From DRYS01 sp964491605 (lineage in GTDB: Archaea; Thermoproteota; CALKCG01; B24; DRYS01), in assembly GCA_964491605.1 (NCBI GenBank), contig CAZBGY010000001.1:1-64000 (forward strand): a DNA stretch of 64,000 nt, in the 5' to 3' direction. The translations under genes and the position numbers were made by a program. Numbering within the stretch: the first letter of the stretch is position 1; the number at the start of each line of letters is the position of its first letter. This document shows positions 26,125 through 34,898 of the stretch, piece by piece. A model generated the notes under the pieces. The model was given only the letters and a program-made list of their open reading frames with translations, made no database searches and was not told where the DNA came from.

Positions 26125-27197
26125 AGGAGCTTTGGCTTATATTCCCCCCCAATATCGGATCTGAGAATGCTGAGCGTATATTCCCCAAGCTTGACGGTCT
26201 ATGCGACGGTGTTATATTGGAATCTAGGATAGCTATACCTAGTAATCGAAGCTATAAGGTGGCTTCGATTACGAGTGATTCAGATATAACCATCGTATAC
26301 AGCATCGAAGATCTTGAGAGGAATATTTTAGATGGTAGGAGAACTGCATATATACTTGAATTGGGGGGTAATACCTCTGCAGAATCCTTACCCGATATTC
26401 TCGATGATATCTATGATAAATCCAGATTCCTGGAATTCATACTGGTTAGATGTAGAGATTGGCGCGTGATACCTTTAGAGAATATCGTCTCTGTGCTCAA
26501 AGGTAAGGTGAAGATTTTAGCTGAAGCCTCTACTCTCGATGATGCTTTATTACTAGCTAACGTGCTAGAGATGGGGGTAGACGGCTTAGCTCTTAAAACC
26601 CTGGATCTCACTTCTATAGCAGCATTAAGATCTATGCTTAAAGGTATAGGGTCTCTAGAGCTTAAAATCGCTAAGGTATCTTCCATCAAACCTCTAGGTC
26701 TAGGCGCGAGAGTATGTATCGATACATGTGAGCTTATGAGTGCAGGTGAAGGTATGCTTGTAGGCTGCCAGTCGAACTTTCTATTCCTAGTCGAAGCCGA
26801 GGTATGGGATAATCCATATGTGCAGCCTAGACCCTTCAGAGTTAACGCAGGACCTGTAGGCTTATACATATACGTACCCGGGGATAGGACTAAGTATCTT
26901 TCAGAATTATCATCAGGTAGTGATGTACTGGTGGTCGATAGGAGCGGTCGATGCAGACCTGTAGATGTATGCAGGGTTAAGATCGAATGGAGGCCCCTTA
27001 TACTCGTCGAAGCTGTATGCGAAGGATACACCGGTAAAGTTATACTCCAGAATGCTGAAACCATAAGGCTTATAACACCTGATGGATCTAAATCCGTAGC
27101 TGAACTTCAACCTGGTAGCGAAGTTCTCGTATATATCAAGCCAGGTGCACGACATCTTGGAAGATTAGTCAACTCTATGCGTATAATAGAGAGGTGA
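26121..27197 (+). CDS. aroB': 3-dehydroquinate synthase II
   Basis: 358 residues of the archaeal DHQ synthase II family, unrelated to bacterial AroB: KELWLIFPP at the start, VLEMGVDGLALKT, LGLGARVCIDTCELMSAGEGMLVG (about 190-213), RPFRVNAGPVGLYIYVPGDRTKYLSEL, and a C-terminal PGARHLG. It oxidatively deaminates and cyclises ADH to 3-dehydroquinate using NAD. It starts with GTG overlapping the ADH synthase stop (GTGA). Confidence 0.95.
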   Translation: MKELWLIFPPNIGSENAERIFPKLDGLCDGVILESRIAIPSNRSYKVASITSDSDITIVYSIEDLERNILDGRRTAYILELGGNTSAESLPDILDDIYDKSRFLEFILVRCRDWRVIPLENIVSVLKGKVKILAEASTLDDALLLANVLEMGVDGLALKTLDLTSIAALRSMLKGIGSLELKIAKVSSIKPLGLGARVCIDTCELMSAGEGMLVGCQSNFLFLVEAEVWDNPYVQPRPFRVNAGPVGLYIYVPGDRTKYLSELSSGSDVLVVDRSGRCRPVDVCRVKIEWRPLILVEAVCEGYTGKVILQNAETIRLITPDGSKSVAELQPGSEVLVYIKPGARHLGRLVNSMRIIER

Positions 27198-27898
27198 GGT
27201 ATCCCAGGTTGAAGCCTAAGATATGCGTACCTATACCGTGCAGGAGGGTGGATGAAGCCTTCTCCCTGATAGATGAAGCTTGTAAGGCTGAAGCTGATCT
27301 TATCGAGCTTAGACTCGATTACATAGATGATACGAGCTGTTTCAAACCGATTATTAGGTATGTAAAGGATCTGGATATCCCGATCATAGCTACCGTCAGA
27401 TCTAGATCTCAGGGAGGTTTATGGAGATGGGGTGAGAAATCCAGGGTTAGATTACTGGAGGAAGCTGCATACTCAGGTGTAGAGTATGTGGATGTGGAGC
27501 ATGATACTATGGATATCGAGAAGATCGTAGGAAAATTAAAGAATGCCGGAGTTGAAGTCATAGTTTCCCATCATGACTTCGATAAGACCCCTGGGTTGTA
27601 CAGTCTTACATCCATCTTCGAATCTATGAAAGGTACAGGTTGCGATATATGTAAGATAGCCGTTTTCGCTAGAAGCTGGGAGGATAGCCTACTACTCTTA
27701 ACATTCTCTATGAATATTTCTAAGAAGGGTAGGATTGTATGCGTCTCTATGGGTCATTACGGTTTACCCGCACGCATACTCGCACCGCTATACGGATCCG
27801 AGTATACCTATGCATCGTTAAGCTACGATTATCAGACGGCTCCAGATCAGATACCTATCGATAAACTTAGACAGATCTATACAGCTCTGGGGCTATGA
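27194..27898 (+). CDS. aroD: 3-dehydroquinate dehydratase, type I
   Basis: 234 residues. The type I features are PKICVPIPCRRVDEAFSLI, ELRLDYID, IIATVRSRSQGG and VIVSHHDFDKTP (catalytic His); the Schiff-base Lys lies in ICKIAVFARSWEDS, and GLPARILAPLYGSEYTYAS follows. It dehydrates 3-dehydroquinate to 3-dehydroshikimate. The GTG start overlaps the previous stop by 4 bp. Confidence 0.95.
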   Translation: MRYPRLKPKICVPIPCRRVDEAFSLIDEACKAEADLIELRLDYIDDTSCFKPIIRYVKDLDIPIIATVRSRSQGGLWRWGEKSRVRLLEEAAYSGVEYVDVEHDTMDIEKIVGKLKNAGVEVIVSHHDFDKTPGLYSLTSIFESMKGTGCDICKIAVFARSWEDSLLLLTFSMNISKKGRIVCVSMGHYGLPARILAPLYGSEYTYASLSYDYQTAPDQIPIDKLRQIYTALGL

Positions 27899-27901
27899 GG
27901 A

Positions 27902-28762
27902 ATGAAGATCTCAGCTCGTACCAGTATATACGGGGTTATAGGCTATCCTATAGAGCATAGCTTAAGCCCCATGATACATAACGCTGCTATAGAAGCTCTA
28001 GGTATAGATGCAGTCTACGTAGCGTTCCACGTTAAACCCGGTATGCTTAGGGATGCAGTCTACGGTATGAAAGCGATCGGGGTTAAAGGGTTTAACGTAA
28101 CCATGCCCTTCAAGACCGAGATAGTATCCTATCTCGATCAGCTCGATGAGGAGACGGCCTTCGTAGAAGCCGTTAACACAGTCGTGGATGTGGATGGGTG
28201 CTTCGTAGGATATACCACTGATGGTCTAGGCGCTCTTGAAGTCTTGAAATCTACGGTAGGTAATCTAGATGGTCTAAGTATAGTCGTGATCGGTGCAGGT
28301 GGTGCTGCTAGAGCATTGGTATACCATCTATCGAAGATCCCATGTAATATAACGATCCTTAATAGGAGCGTAGAGAAAGCTAGGTTTATAGTCGAGAAGC
28401 TTGGATCGAATTCTAACGCTAAGCTCTCCTATCGAAGCCTATCGGAGGATGATCAGAAAGCAGTTATACCTAAAGCACACATAATAGTTAACGCTACCCC
28501 TGTAGGTATGACTATACCTGGATGCCCTATCTCCCCCTCACTTCTGAATAACAGTCATATAGTCTTCGATATGATATACTGGCCTCCTGAAACACAGCTT
28601 CTAAAGGAGGCTAGGCTTAGAGAAGCTACTATCATTAACGGTCTACCGATGCTCGTATACCAGGCAGCATACTCCTTCAAGCTATGGTTCGGTATATCCC
28701 CCCCGTTAGATGTTATGTTCAGAGTAGTCGAGGAGGAATTCTCAAGATATGGGGAGAGGTAG
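27902..28762 (+). CDS. aroE: Shikimate dehydrogenase
   Basis: 286 residues: substrate-binding YGVIGYPIEHSLSPMIHNAA (10-29), GFNVTMPFKTEIVSYLD with the catalytic Lys, the NADP-binding VVIGAGGAARALVYHL (about 133-148), INRS-type motif ILNRSVEKA, NATPVGM and a C-terminal GLPMLVYQAAYSF. It reduces 3-dehydroshikimate to shikimate. Spacing is 3 bp after aroD, and its end overlaps the shikimate kinase start by 14 bp. Confidence 0.96.
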   Translation: MKISARTSIYGVIGYPIEHSLSPMIHNAAIEALGIDAVYVAFHVKPGMLRDAVYGMKAIGVKGFNVTMPFKTEIVSYLDQLDEETAFVEAVNTVVDVDGCFVGYTTDGLGALEVLKSTVGNLDGLSIVVIGAGGAARALVYHLSKIPCNITILNRSVEKARFIVEKLGSNSNAKLSYRSLSEDDQKAVIPKAHIIVNATPVGMTIPGCPISPSLLNNSHIVFDMIYWPPETQLLKEARLREATIINGLPMLVYQAAYSFKLWFGISPPLDVMFRVVEEEFSRYGER

Positions 28763-29636
28763 AGCATCCGCGTTCGCCGCGGTATCGATCGTCAATGCCT
28801 TAGCTACAGGACTAGGCGCCGCTCTAAGCATAGATCTACGTCTAGAAGCATATGTAGATATCAGAAGCGGTCGAGGAGTGTACGTGGAGTTTGAAGGCTT
28901 CCAGCCTAAGGATACTAAGCTTGTGGAAGCCTGCCTATCGAGAGTAGCTAGCTACGCAGGTTTAACCGATGGATATGAAGCTAGGGTGAGGATAAGATCC
29001 GATATACCTATAGCTAAGGGTTTGAAGAGTAGTAGTGCAGCTTCCAACGCAGTGGTGCTTGCAGCTATGGAAGCTCTGGGTATAAAGTGTAGCAGCTTTA
29101 AGGATAAGCTGAAGCTTGCTCTAAATATGGCTGTGGATGCTTCGCTTGAAGCCGGGGTAACCGTCACAGGAGCGTTCGACGATGCATCAGCATCGATGCT
29201 TGGAGGAATAGTCGTTACCGATAACTTCAACCGTGATATCGTGTATAGATCCAAACCTAGAAGAGGGTTGAAGGTAGTGTTGTATATACCGGGGGAGGAG
29301 CGATATACTGTTGAGGTCGATTTGCATAACTTTAAACGGTTAGACGGTTTATTCAGGTTAGCTTGGCGTCTCGCCACGATAGGGTACTGGATGGAGGCTA
29401 TGAATATTAACGGTCTAGCCGTAGCTTCAGCTTTAGGATATAAGATAGCCTATTTGATGGATGCCCTTGAAGCTGGGGCGTTAGCAGCCTCTCCATCTGG
29501 TAAAGGTCCGGCGTTAGCTGCGGTTGTCGAAGAGGATAGGGTTGATAGCGTACTAGATAGATGGCTCAACCTAGAAGGTGAAGTTAAAGTGGTAGACGTG
29601 AATAGTAGATATGCGTACAGCTGCAGGGAGGGTTAG
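28749..29636 (+). CDS. aroK: Archaeal shikimate kinase, GHMP family
   Basis: 295 residues. This is a GHMP-fold kinase, not the bacterial P-loop AroK: AFAAVSIVNALATGLGAALSIDL at the start, the phosphate-binding PIAKGLKSSSAASNAVVLAAM (about 82-102), TGAFDDASASMLGG, and the C-terminal GALAASPSGKGPALAAVV. It phosphorylates shikimate with ATP. Position in the operon settles the substrate over homoserine or mevalonate kinases. Confidence 0.95.
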   Translation: MGRGRASAFAAVSIVNALATGLGAALSIDLRLEAYVDIRSGRGVYVEFEGFQPKDTKLVEACLSRVASYAGLTDGYEARVRIRSDIPIAKGLKSSSAASNAVVLAAMEALGIKCSSFKDKLKLALNMAVDASLEAGVTVTGAFDDASASMLGGIVVTDNFNRDIVYRSKPRRGLKVVLYIPGEERYTVEVDLHNFKRLDGLFRLAWRLATIGYWMEAMNINGLAVASALGYKIAYLMDALEAGALAASPSGKGPALAAVVEEDRVDSVLDRWLNLEGEVKVVDVNSRYAYSCREG

Positions 29637-29637
29637 A

Positions 29638-30933
29638 TTGTTGAAAGTTCTATTCACGGCTACGGATAGGTTGGAGGGATCTATACATAGTCAGCCCTCG
29701 AAATCTTATACGATAAGATATCTCGTAGCATCGCTACTATCAGAGGGGGTTACAGTGATGGAGAACCCATCGATATGTGACGACGCCCTCGCCGTAGTTA
29801 AAGCATGCGAGGCATTCGGCGCTAAGGTTGAATCGGGTGAAGGTCTTATCAGGATATCATCAACTGGATATCTGGAGGTTCCCAGTGTTATAATCGATTG
29901 CGGCGGATCCGCTACGGCTATACGTATCCTATCCGCCGTAGCTTCACTTGCTCCAGGTATAACCGTGTTGACGGGGGACGAATCTTTAAGGTCGAGGCCC
30001 ATAGGTCCCTTGATAGATGCGTTAAGAAGGCTTGGCGTAGAGGCATATTCTACGCGTATGAACGGTCTTCCACCTGTAATCGTATTCGGCGGTGGTATAC
30101 CTGGAGGCTGTACATGGATCGATGGTAGTATAAGCTCCCAGTATGTATCCGCTCTACTATTCATTCTACCTAAAGCGAGGAAGAAATCTTCGTTGAAGGT
30201 TATAGGTGAAATCGAATCTAAAGGCTACATCGATCTGACGCTATCCGTGCTGGAGAAGTTCGGGGTTAAAGTTGAGCGTAGTGGGTACTCGTACTTTGAA
30301 GCAGAAGCTGGACAGAATTATCGCCCCCCGGCTACCTGCAGGGTTCCAGGTGATTATTCATCATCCTCCTTCATACTTGTGGCTTGCTCTGTACTTCCAT
30401 CAAAGGTTAGGATTTATGACCTCGTAGAATCAGATATACAGCCGGATCGATTAATCGTCGATATAGTTAGAGATCTCGGGGTGAATGTCAGGTTCGGCAA
30501 CGGCTATCTCGAGATAGAGAGTTGCGGTGATACGCTGAACGGGTTTGAAGTTGATGTGAGGGATTCACCCGATTTAGCTCCTCCGCTTGCGTCTTTAGCA
30601 TGCTTCTGTAAAGGTGTGTCTAGGATTAAGGGGTGTAGGAGATTGAGGTTTAAGGAATCCGATAGGTTGAAAGCTATCTCATCAGAGCTTACGCGTATAG
30701 GTGTCAAGGTAGATGTGAATGAGGATACTATATCGATCCATGGATCTGGGCGCGTGGATGGTGGCTACACATATTCTTGGGGGGATCATAGGATCGCTAT
30801 GATGCTTGCAGTACTTGGTTTAGGTAGTCGTAGAGGTGTAGTCGTGGATGGGTTCGACTGTGTATCCAAATCCTATCCTAAGTTTCTATCCGATCTAGAA
30901 GCTATAGGAGGGAAATTCAGCTTTGTCGGCTAA
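29638..30933 (+). CDS. aroA: 3-phosphoshikimate 1-carboxyvinyltransferase (EPSP synthase)
   Basis: 431 residues from a TTG at 29638, chosen because GGGAGG lies 6 bp upstream and the shikimate kinase stop is just before it; an ATG at 29611 in frame would overlap. The motifs are SIHSQPSKSYTIRYLVA (PEP and substrate binding), DCGGSATAIRILSAVA, LTGDESLRSRPIGPLIDALRRLGV, SSQYVSALLF, and the C-terminal KESDRLKAIS and SWGDHRIAMMLAVLGL. It adds enolpyruvate to shikimate 3-phosphate. Confidence 0.95.
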   Translation: MLKVLFTATDRLEGSIHSQPSKSYTIRYLVASLLSEGVTVMENPSICDDALAVVKACEAFGAKVESGEGLIRISSTGYLEVPSVIIDCGGSATAIRILSAVASLAPGITVLTGDESLRSRPIGPLIDALRRLGVEAYSTRMNGLPPVIVFGGGIPGGCTWIDGSISSQYVSALLFILPKARKKSSLKVIGEIESKGYIDLTLSVLEKFGVKVERSGYSYFEAEAGQNYRPPATCRVPGDYSSSSFILVACSVLPSKVRIYDLVESDIQPDRLIVDIVRDLGVNVRFGNGYLEIESCGDTLNGFEVDVRDSPDLAPPLASLACFCKGVSRIKGCRRLRFKESDRLKAISSELTRIGVKVDVNEDTISIHGSGRVDGGYTYSWGDHRIAMMLAVLGLGSRRGVVVDGFDCVSKSYPKFLSDLEAIGGKFSFVG

Positions 30934-32038
30934 TAGCTTCGGTAGGCGACTAGTGTTAACATGCTTCGGCGAAAGTCATGGTGAGCTTATAGGCGTCGTG
31001 GTAGATGGCTGTCCAGCAGGCCTAAGGCTGGATGAGGAGGATATACAGAGGGAGCTTGATAAACGTAGACCTGGATCTACGCCGTACTCTACGAGTAGAG
31101 CCGAACCTGATAGAGCTAGGATAGTTTCAGGTGTTCTGGATGGATACACAACTGGTGCACCTATATGCATATTAGTGGGTAATAAAGATGTAGATTCAAG
31201 GCCATACGAAGTTTTCAGGTTTAAACCTAGACCTGGCCATGCAGATTACCCTGCATACATAAGGTACGGTGGATTCAACGATTATAGGGGTGGTGGAAGA
31301 TTCTCCGGTAGGATTACTGTATCGTTCGTAGCAGCTGGGGCTGTAGCTAAGAAGCTCCTCAGCATCTTAGGTATAGAGGTTTACGGTCATGTCTGCCGGT
31401 TGGGATGGGTGGCTTCTAGTAGGCTTCCGACAATAGACGAGCTACGTAGGGTATACGAGAACCCTGTAAGATGCGCTATACCCGAGTTAGTAGCCGATAT
31501 GGAGGAGGTGTTGAAGCGTTCGATAGAGGATGGCGATAGCATAGGTAGTATGATCGAAGCTTTCGCTTTCAACGTACCACTAGGTTTAGGCGATCCTGTG
31601 TTTCACGGTCTCGACGTCGATATAGCATCCATAATGTTCGCTATACCAGGGGTGAAAGCTTTAAGTATCGGTCTAGGGTTTGAAGCTGCTTCTATGAAAG
31701 GATCTGAATTCATAGATCCATATACTATCGTAGATGGTAAGGTTTCACAGAAGAGTAACAATTGCGGGGGTATCATCGGAGGTTTATCCACCGGCAGCCC
31801 GATACATGTCCGGGTATCCTTCAAACCTCCATCCACGATAGGCAAGAGGGTTGGAACGGTTAACCTTAAAACGATGACCGACGACTACGTGGAAGCATGG
31901 GGTAGGTATGACCCGTGCATAGGTATAAGAGCACTCCCAGTCGTGGAAGCTTGCCTAGCCTTCGTCATAGCGGATCACTGTCTGAATCAAGGGTTAATAC
32001 CGACGGTGGTTGGAGATGAATATCGAAGAGCTACGTAG
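30923..32038 (+). CDS. aroC: Chorismate synthase
   Basis: 371 residues with the AroC signatures FGESHGELIGVVVDGCPAGL (15-34), RRPGSTPYSTSRAEPD, PRPGHADYPAYIRYG, the FMN-site GGGRFSGRITVSFVAAGAVA, and near the C-terminus RYDPCIGIRALPVVEA. It removes phosphate from EPSP to give chorismate, needing reduced FMN. The TTG start overlaps the aroA end by 11 bp, and the end overlaps pheA. Confidence 0.97.
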   Translation: MSANSFGRRLVLTCFGESHGELIGVVVDGCPAGLRLDEEDIQRELDKRRPGSTPYSTSRAEPDRARIVSGVLDGYTTGAPICILVGNKDVDSRPYEVFRFKPRPGHADYPAYIRYGGFNDYRGGGRFSGRITVSFVAAGAVAKKLLSILGIEVYGHVCRLGWVASSRLPTIDELRRVYENPVRCAIPELVADMEEVLKRSIEDGDSIGSMIEAFAFNVPLGLGDPVFHGLDVDIASIMFAIPGVKALSIGLGFEAASMKGSEFIDPYTIVDGKVSQKSNNCGGIIGGLSTGSPIHVRVSFKPPSTIGKRVGTVNLKTMTDDYVEAWGRYDPCIGIRALPVVEACLAFVIADHCLNQGLIPTVVGDEYRRAT

Positions 32039-33092
32039 AGAGATAGATGAACTCGATAAACGTATAGTCGAGCTTCTAGCTAGGAGGGTATCGATAGCTA
32101 GAGCTATAGGTGGGATTAAACGTGAAACGAAGTTAAGTATCGTAGATCTAGATAGAGAGTGGAAGGTTTTATCAAATATTAGAGCTGAATCGGTAAAGCT
32201 TGGTTTAAACCCGGATTTAGTAGCGGATATCTACCGTAGGATTATAGATCTATGTCGATCCATTCAAACTCCCATAAAGGTAGCTTTCCTCGGTCCTAGG
32301 GGAAGCTTCAGCGAAGAAGCTGCTCGGAGATTCTTCCCGATGGAAGAGTGTATCGAGTTTAGGGAGTACCCATCTATAAGGGATCTATTCAGAGCTGTTG
32401 AGGAGGGTGAAGTGGATTACTGCGTAGTTCCTGTCGAAAACTCTATCGAAGGTAGTGTGAACGAAACTCTAGATCTATTATTCGAAACCAAGCTTAAGAT
32501 ATGCGGGGAACTCGAACATAGGGTAAGACTCAACCTTATAGGCAGGCCGGGGCTTAAACTAGATGATATTAAGGTACTTATTAGTCATCCTCAAGCTATA
32601 AGTCAGTGTAGGAACTTCATAGCGAGGGTGTTGAAGGGTGTGGAAATCCGCGAAGCTTCGAGTACTAGTCAAGCTGTTAAGGTATCCTTAGAGAGCGAGT
32701 ATACGGCTTCCATAGGTTCGGAGCTTGCAGCTAGGCTATACGGTGGGGAGATAATAGCTAGGGGTATAGAGGATTATCGAGATAACTATACGAGATTCTT
32801 CCTCCTAGGATGGGAGGATTCACCTTGCGCCGAAGGTTGTAAGACTTCGATAATATTCTCCACTCCTCATAAACCCGGAGCTCTATACAGAGCTCTATCA
32901 GTCTTCGCCGAGAAAGGGATAAATTTGACTAAGATAGAGTCCCGCCCGATTAAAAGCAGGCCTTGGGAATATCTGTTCTACCTAGATTTCGAAGGTCATA
33001 GGGAGGATGAAGTTTGCAGGCAGGCTATAGAGGATTTGAGGGGGAAGGCTCTATTCCTGAAGATTCTAGGCTCATACAGGAAGATAGGTTGA
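32016..33092 (+). CDS. pheA: Chorismate mutase-prephenate dehydratase with ACT domain
   Basis: 358 residues from ATG 32016, which has GGTGG 7 bp upstream. The order is an AroQ chorismate mutase helix bundle (NIEELRREIDELDKRIVELLARRVSIA, residues 2-28), prephenate dehydratase (VAFLGPRGSFSEEAA about 90; VVPVENSIEGSVNETLDLL about 147; TRFFLL about 250) and an ACT domain with the ESRP motif (KIESRPIKSRPWEYLFYLDF), which typically binds phenylalanine for feedback. It converts chorismate to phenylpyruvate. Confidence 0.95.
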   Translation: MNIEELRREIDELDKRIVELLARRVSIARAIGGIKRETKLSIVDLDREWKVLSNIRAESVKLGLNPDLVADIYRRIIDLCRSIQTPIKVAFLGPRGSFSEEAARRFFPMEECIEFREYPSIRDLFRAVEEGEVDYCVVPVENSIEGSVNETLDLLFETKLKICGELEHRVRLNLIGRPGLKLDDIKVLISHPQAISQCRNFIARVLKGVEIREASSTSQAVKVSLESEYTASIGSELAARLYGGEIIARGIEDYRDNYTRFFLLGWEDSPCAEGCKTSIIFSTPHKPGALYRALSVFAEKGINLTKIESRPIKSRPWEYLFYLDFEGHREDEVCRQAIEDLRGKALFLKILGSYRKIG

Positions 33093-33886
33093 CCCTAACT
33101 GTAGTAGGCTCCGGGGGGATGGGGCGTCTCCTCTCGCGTTTACTTAAAGCTAGCGTACACCGACTTATACTCGTGAGTAGGGATGTAGATAGGGCAAAGC
33201 TTATCGCTAAACGTATAGGTGTCGATTGGGGTGGATACGAATCTACAGCGTGTGCCGATATATGCGTAGTCGCCGTCCCGCAGCGGTTCGTCGTAGATAC
33301 CGTGTCGAAGATATCTCAGGAGTTGAAGGCTGGGTCCATCATCGCCGATATATCATCCGTGAAGACATACATTGTACCGAAAGTTCTTAAGGTACTGCCA
33401 GACCACATCGACTATATAAGTCTGCATCCACTCTTCGGTCCATCTGTTAGGAGGTCTCCTAAACTTAAAGTAGTCGTTATACCCGTTAGATGCTCCAAGC
33501 TATCCCTAGATAGATTTATATTGGTACTGAGGAACGCAGGGCTAAACGTGATACTCTCTACTGTCGAAGAGCATGATCGTATAATGTCTGTTATACAGTG
33601 TATCCACCATCTCTCATATATGGCTCTAGCCTTAACGTTGATAGAATATGTTAAGCCTGAGGATATATCTAGGTATTCTACAGCATCTCTAACCCATACT
33701 TTAAGAATGCTTAGAAGGTTTAGGAGGATACTTGACGTGGTAAAGGAGATACAGGAGTCGAATCCATACTATGGAGAATGTAAAGTTAGTTTCATCGAAT
33801 ATGTTAGGCTTCTAAGCTTAATCGATGAACGGGCATGGAGCATGCTCAGAGATGCTCTAGATAAATTATCAAGGATAGAAGTATAG
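33089..33886 (+). CDS. tyrA: Prephenate dehydrogenase
   Basis: 265 residues from a TTG at 33089 that overlaps the pheA stop (TTGA); a longer frame from 33014 would lie inside pheA and is less likely. It has a Rossmann start LTVVGSGGMGRLLSRLL, SIIADISSVKTYIVPK, the family motif DYISLHPLFGPSVRR (about 103-117), and the helical dimerisation half (SVIQCIHHLSYMALALTLIE). It yields 4-hydroxyphenylpyruvate for tyrosine and is the last gene of the operon. No chorismate mutase domain is fused here, because pheA supplies it. Confidence 0.9.
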   Translation: MTLTVVGSGGMGRLLSRLLKASVHRLILVSRDVDRAKLIAKRIGVDWGGYESTACADICVVAVPQRFVVDTVSKISQELKAGSIIADISSVKTYIVPKVLKVLPDHIDYISLHPLFGPSVRRSPKLKVVVIPVRCSKLSLDRFILVLRNAGLNVILSTVEEHDRIMSVIQCIHHLSYMALALTLIEYVKPEDISRYSTASLTHTLRMLRRFRRILDVVKEIQESNPYYGECKVSFIEYVRLLSLIDERAWSMLRDALDKLSRIEV

Positions 33887-33897
33887 TATGGATAGCC

Positions 33898-34887
33898 TCA
33901 CTCTTCTAAACCTGACATTCTACGTATCCTTCTACCGACTACCTCGATCGGGTGATTCTCTATCTCTGATAGTAGCTTCTTAAGGGTAGGCATACCTGAC
34001 TTATACTCTCTAATCCATTCCTCTGCATACTTCCCGCTCTTCACATACTCGACTGCTCTACGCATATTCTCCTTGACATGCTGATCTATAATCTTCGGCC
34101 CTACAGTTAAACCTCCATGCTTAGCTGTATCCGATACGCTTTTAAGCATTTTCGTGAAGCCTCCCTCGTATATTAGATCGATTATAAGCTTAGCTTCGTT
34201 GCACGCTTCGAAGTAAGCTAACTCTTCTGGGTAGCCTGCTTCGACTAAGACTTCGAATCCACTTTTTATAAGCTCTATGAGGCCTCCTACAAGGACCGTC
34301 TGCTCACCTATAAGATCGCTTTCGGTTTCATCCTTGAACGTAGTTTCTATGACGCCCGCTCTAGTGCATCCTAAAGCTTTAGCCATAGCTAAAACCTTAT
34401 CCCAGGCTTCTCCGGTATAGTCTTGATGCACTGCTACCAGCGCAGGTGTACCAAACCCTTTAACATATAATTCACGAACCTTGGGTCCTGGAGCTTTAGG
34501 CGCAACCATAACTACATCCACGTAATCTGGTGGGATTATCTGTCTGAAGTGTATGTTGAATCCGTGGGCGAATCCTAGGGTCTTCCCAGGTTTAAGCTCC
34601 CCTTCTATATGCTCTCTGTAAACCTCGGGTTGAACCATATCCGGTATCAGTATATGTATAATATCCGCCTTCCTACATGCCTCAGCTATCGGGTATACTT
34701 CGAACCCATCTTCGGAAGCTAGCTTCCAAGATCCACCTCCAGGTCTAACACCCACTACTACTTTTAACCCGCTATCTCTAAAGTTTAGAGCTTGAGCTCT
34801 ACCCTGACTCCCATAGCCTATGATAGCTATCAACTGGTCCCTAATGGAATCTAAAGATATATCCTCATCCCTATAGATTCTAAGCAT
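33898..34887 (-). CDS. ilvC: Ketol-acid reductoisomerase
   Basis: 329 residues, class I. NADPH binding is by IAIIGYGSQGRAQALNFRDSGL with GVRPGG in the specificity loop; the domain start contains HGFNIHF and VVMVAPKAPG (about 107-145), and the metal/substrate residues lie in DETESDLIGEQTVLVGG (about 188-204) and YFEACNEAKLIIDLIYEGG. It converts acetolactate to dihydroxyisovalerate. It is the last gene of the branched-chain operon, 11 bp after a TIM-barrel isomerase gene. The usual ilvD is not in the window. Confidence 0.96.
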   Translation of the reverse strand: MLRIYRDEDISLDSIRDQLIAIIGYGSQGRAQALNFRDSGLKVVVGVRPGGGSWKLASEDGFEVYPIAEACRKADIIHILIPDMVQPEVYREHIEGELKPGKTLGFAHGFNIHFRQIIPPDYVDVVMVAPKAPGPKVRELYVKGFGTPALVAVHQDYTGEAWDKVLAMAKALGCTRAGVIETTFKDETESDLIGEQTVLVGGLIELIKSGFEVLVEAGYPEELAYFEACNEAKLIIDLIYEGGFTKMLKSVSDTAKHGGLTVGPKIIDQHVKENMRRAVEYVKSGKYAEEWIREYKSGMPTLKKLLSEIENHPIEVVGRRIRRMSGLEE

Positions 34888-34898
34888 AACTCACCATC

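Noticed and set aside
33014..33088. Extended N-terminus for prephenate dehydrogenase
   Set aside because: It lies entirely within pheA coding sequence and lacks family similarity; the TTG overlapping the pheA stop fits the operon's style.
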